A stretch of 64,000 nt of DNA from the NCBI RefSeq assembly GCF_038039215.1, contig NZ_JBBPCL010000001.1:1798001-1862000 (forward strand). The letters run 5' to 3'. Position numbers and translations under genes: made by a program. Positions 62,648-64,000 of the stretch are shown in pieces. Each line of letters opens with the position of its first letter. The stretch's first letter is position 1. The notes below the pieces were generated by a model, which was given only the letters and a program-made list of their open reading frames with translations, did not search any database and was not told the origin of the DNA. Origin of the DNA: Pseudonocardia sp. T1-2H (GTDB lineage: Bacteria > Actinomycetota > Actinomycetes > Mycobacteriales > Pseudonocardiaceae).

Positions 62648-63053
62648 CTGCGCCCGCGGCGCCGGCCCCGGTCGTGCTCGACACCTCCGCGGTGCTGGCC
62701 TGGCTGCGCGGCGAGCCCGGCGCCGCCGTGGTCGACCCGCTGCTCGGCGCCGCGGTGATGTCCGCGGCGAACTGGTCGGAGACCTGGCAGAAGCTGCACC
62801 AGCACGGCGTCGACGCCGACCGGGCCACCCGCCGGCTGCGCCTGCTCGGGGTCCGGGTCGAGCCGCTCACCGCGGCCGACGCGGTCACCGCCGCCCGGCT
62901 CCGCGACCGCACGCGCAACGCGGGCCTGTCCCTCGGGGACCGGTGCTGCCTGGCCCTCGCCGAGCGCGTGGGCTGTACCGCGGTCACCGCCGACACCGCC
63001 TGGCCCAGCTCCCCCTCGACGATCTCGCCCTGACCGTCCGACTCATCCGCTGA
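62644..63053 (+). CDS. vapC: PIN-domain toxin (VapC), frameshift at the end
   Basis: PIN nuclease acidic residues: Asp in VVLDTSAVLAWL, Glu in NWSETWQKL, Asp in LSLGDRCCLALA and Asp in VTADTAW. The given frame ends PSSPSTISP at 63033. Adding one G at 63004 restores AQLPLDDLALTVRLIR and a stop at 63051-63053, the usual VapC ending. It should cut RNA, held in check by the AbrB antitoxin. Either an error or a slightly altered tail. Confidence 0.9.
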
Positions 63054-63610
63054 GCAGCACCCGTCCTCCAACTGTCTGCCGCGAACAAGGGCGCGCGATG
63101 GCCCAGGCTCCCGCGCCGGCCCCCGGTCGCGGTCCCCGGCCTCGACGACGAACTCGGCCCGGCGACCGGGCGAACTGGAGCCCGACCTCTCGCCGGGCCC
63201 CAGCCGTGCCCGGCCGACCCCACGGTCGGCCTGCGACCGGGGAGCGGACGAACAACGACCGCACGACGCGCTGCTGACAGCCACACCGCGCGAGACCCCG
63301 TCCAAGTACCCGTCCGCCGCAGTACGACACCTCGCCACGACACCTCGTCCTGCCGGCCGCGCTGAGCCGCAGCGGACCACCACCACCACGAAGGCTGTCC
63401 ACGTGGCCGGCGACGGTCGTAGCCTGCGAACAGTGTCGAGCGGCATCAACGGACCGCCGGGCGAATACGGAACGCATCAGGCCCCAGTTCCCGGTAATGG
63501 GGCCATGCTGGAGGTGGGTCCAGTTCCCCTCTCACGGAGGTCTGGATCAAGGGGCGGCCAAGGGGGAGTTAGGTCCCCCGCGGTCGCCCCGCCTGCCGTT
63601 CCGCTATCGG
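63054..63610. other. Gene-free stretch before the terminal transposase
   Basis: No convincing frame. A short hairpin GGGGGA-gttagg-TCCCCC lies at about 63564-63581. The left limit of the transposase remnant is probably in this stretch. Confidence 0.4.
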
Positions 63611-64000
63611 GGTGGCGCCGCCGGGTCCTGGACCTCTACGACCACCCACCGACCGATAGCCGGGTGGTCTGCGTGGACGAGTTCGGACGGCTGAACCTGC
63701 AGCCCCGCACGGGCAAAGCCTGGCGGCCCCAGCGTCGGCCGCGCCGGCAGCGGGCCACCTACACCCGCACGGCCGGGGTGATGCACATGCTCGCCGCACT
63801 CGACCTGACCACCGGCAAGCTGTTCTATCGGATCGAAGACCGCAAACGCTGGATCGAGTTCCTCGACCCGCTCAAGGTCCTGCGCGCCCACTGGCTCGGC
63901 GAGAAGCTCTACGTGGTCTGCGACAACTTCTCCCCACACCGCCACGCCCGGGTCCGCTTGTGGTGCGCCGCGAACGCGGTCGAGTTGGTGTTCTTACCGA
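63611..64000 (+). pseudogene. IS630-family transposase, 5'-truncated, continues past window
   Basis: Sense appears at RRRVLDLYDHPPTDSRVVCVDEFGRLNLQPR (first Asp), then AATYTRT-like linker, MLAALDLTTGKLFYRIEDRKRWIEFLD and LYVVCDNFSPHRHARVRLWC (second Asp), reaching VELVF at the window edge. The N-terminal helix-turn-helix part is absent, and the linker frame opens only at about 63611. It is a relative of the remnant at 6.1-7.0 kb, about 60 percent alike by eye. Confidence 0.8.

Overview
High-GC actinobacterial DNA. Base composition, the frequent GTG starts, the protein types (Rv3235-like, DUF2254, GAF-LuxR regulators, 3Fe-4S ferredoxin, GH15) and an actinobacterial-type SOS box all fit Pseudonocardia or a close relative; the genus is an inference. 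The window looks like a plastic accessory region or a plasmid. It holds two intact IS5-type elements, remnants of IS630, IS481, IS1380 and ISAs1 elements, a serine-resolvase scar, three generations of tyrosine recombinase, a tRNA-Pro 3' fragment, and many half-genes joined at abrupt junctions.

Layout. 0-7 kb: a CoA-transferase/SDR pair cut by a rearrangement, an ssb lacking the acidic tip, MerR and response-regulator scraps, an alpha/beta hydrolase, and two transposase loci. 7-15.7 kb: a catabolic cluster with a SMI1-like protein, a GAF-LuxR regulator, a Rieske oxygenase, a small GTG-W-G protein, a NuoF-like reductase, a 3Fe-4S ferredoxin, an NCS1 permease, a zinc alcohol dehydrogenase and a Gdx/SugE-type SMR exporter. 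Two identical operators (GTGGC-N6-GCCAC) precede its two main units. 15.7-20.8 kb: decayed genes (acyl-CoA ligase, nitroreductase), an orphan SOS box, an Rv3235-like gene, an IS-disrupted family gene and a coiled-coil protein. 20.9-24.9 kb: a CPA2 antiporter, DUF2254 and a CLC chloride transporter.

25.3-34.1 kb: one minus-strand operon with mostly overlapping start/stop codons: cydA-cydB-GH15-NDH-2-GMC oxidoreductase-zwf. It joins glucoside hydrolysis and sugar oxidation to a quinol oxidase. 34.1-41 kb: duplicated fragments, GNAT, DUF3237, a HTH/Cys-rich protein, DUF1508, a truncated recombinase and transposase chimeras. 41.2-45 kb: a three-subunit PaoABC-type molybdenum aldehyde oxidoreductase. 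45-53.4 kb: an aldo/keto reductase, a dps pseudogene, a Baeyer-Villiger monooxygenase, a tRNA-Pro/integrase scar, YceI, a resolvase-cupin chimera and a damaged toxin-antitoxin pair.

54.2-59.4 kb: a copper/metal-handling island (permease, DUF305 lipoprotein, multicopper oxidase, two SHOCT proteins, DUF302). 60-63 kb: a full-length tyrosine recombinase translationally coupled to a protein with a HEPN-like RxxxxH motif, divergent from a VapBC pair across a perfect 14-bp palindrome. A truncated IS630 transposase runs off the right end.

Caution: many otherwise intact genes carry single-base frameshifts, several beside runs of G or C. These look more like uncorrected consensus errors than real inactivation; I call them CDS and note each break.
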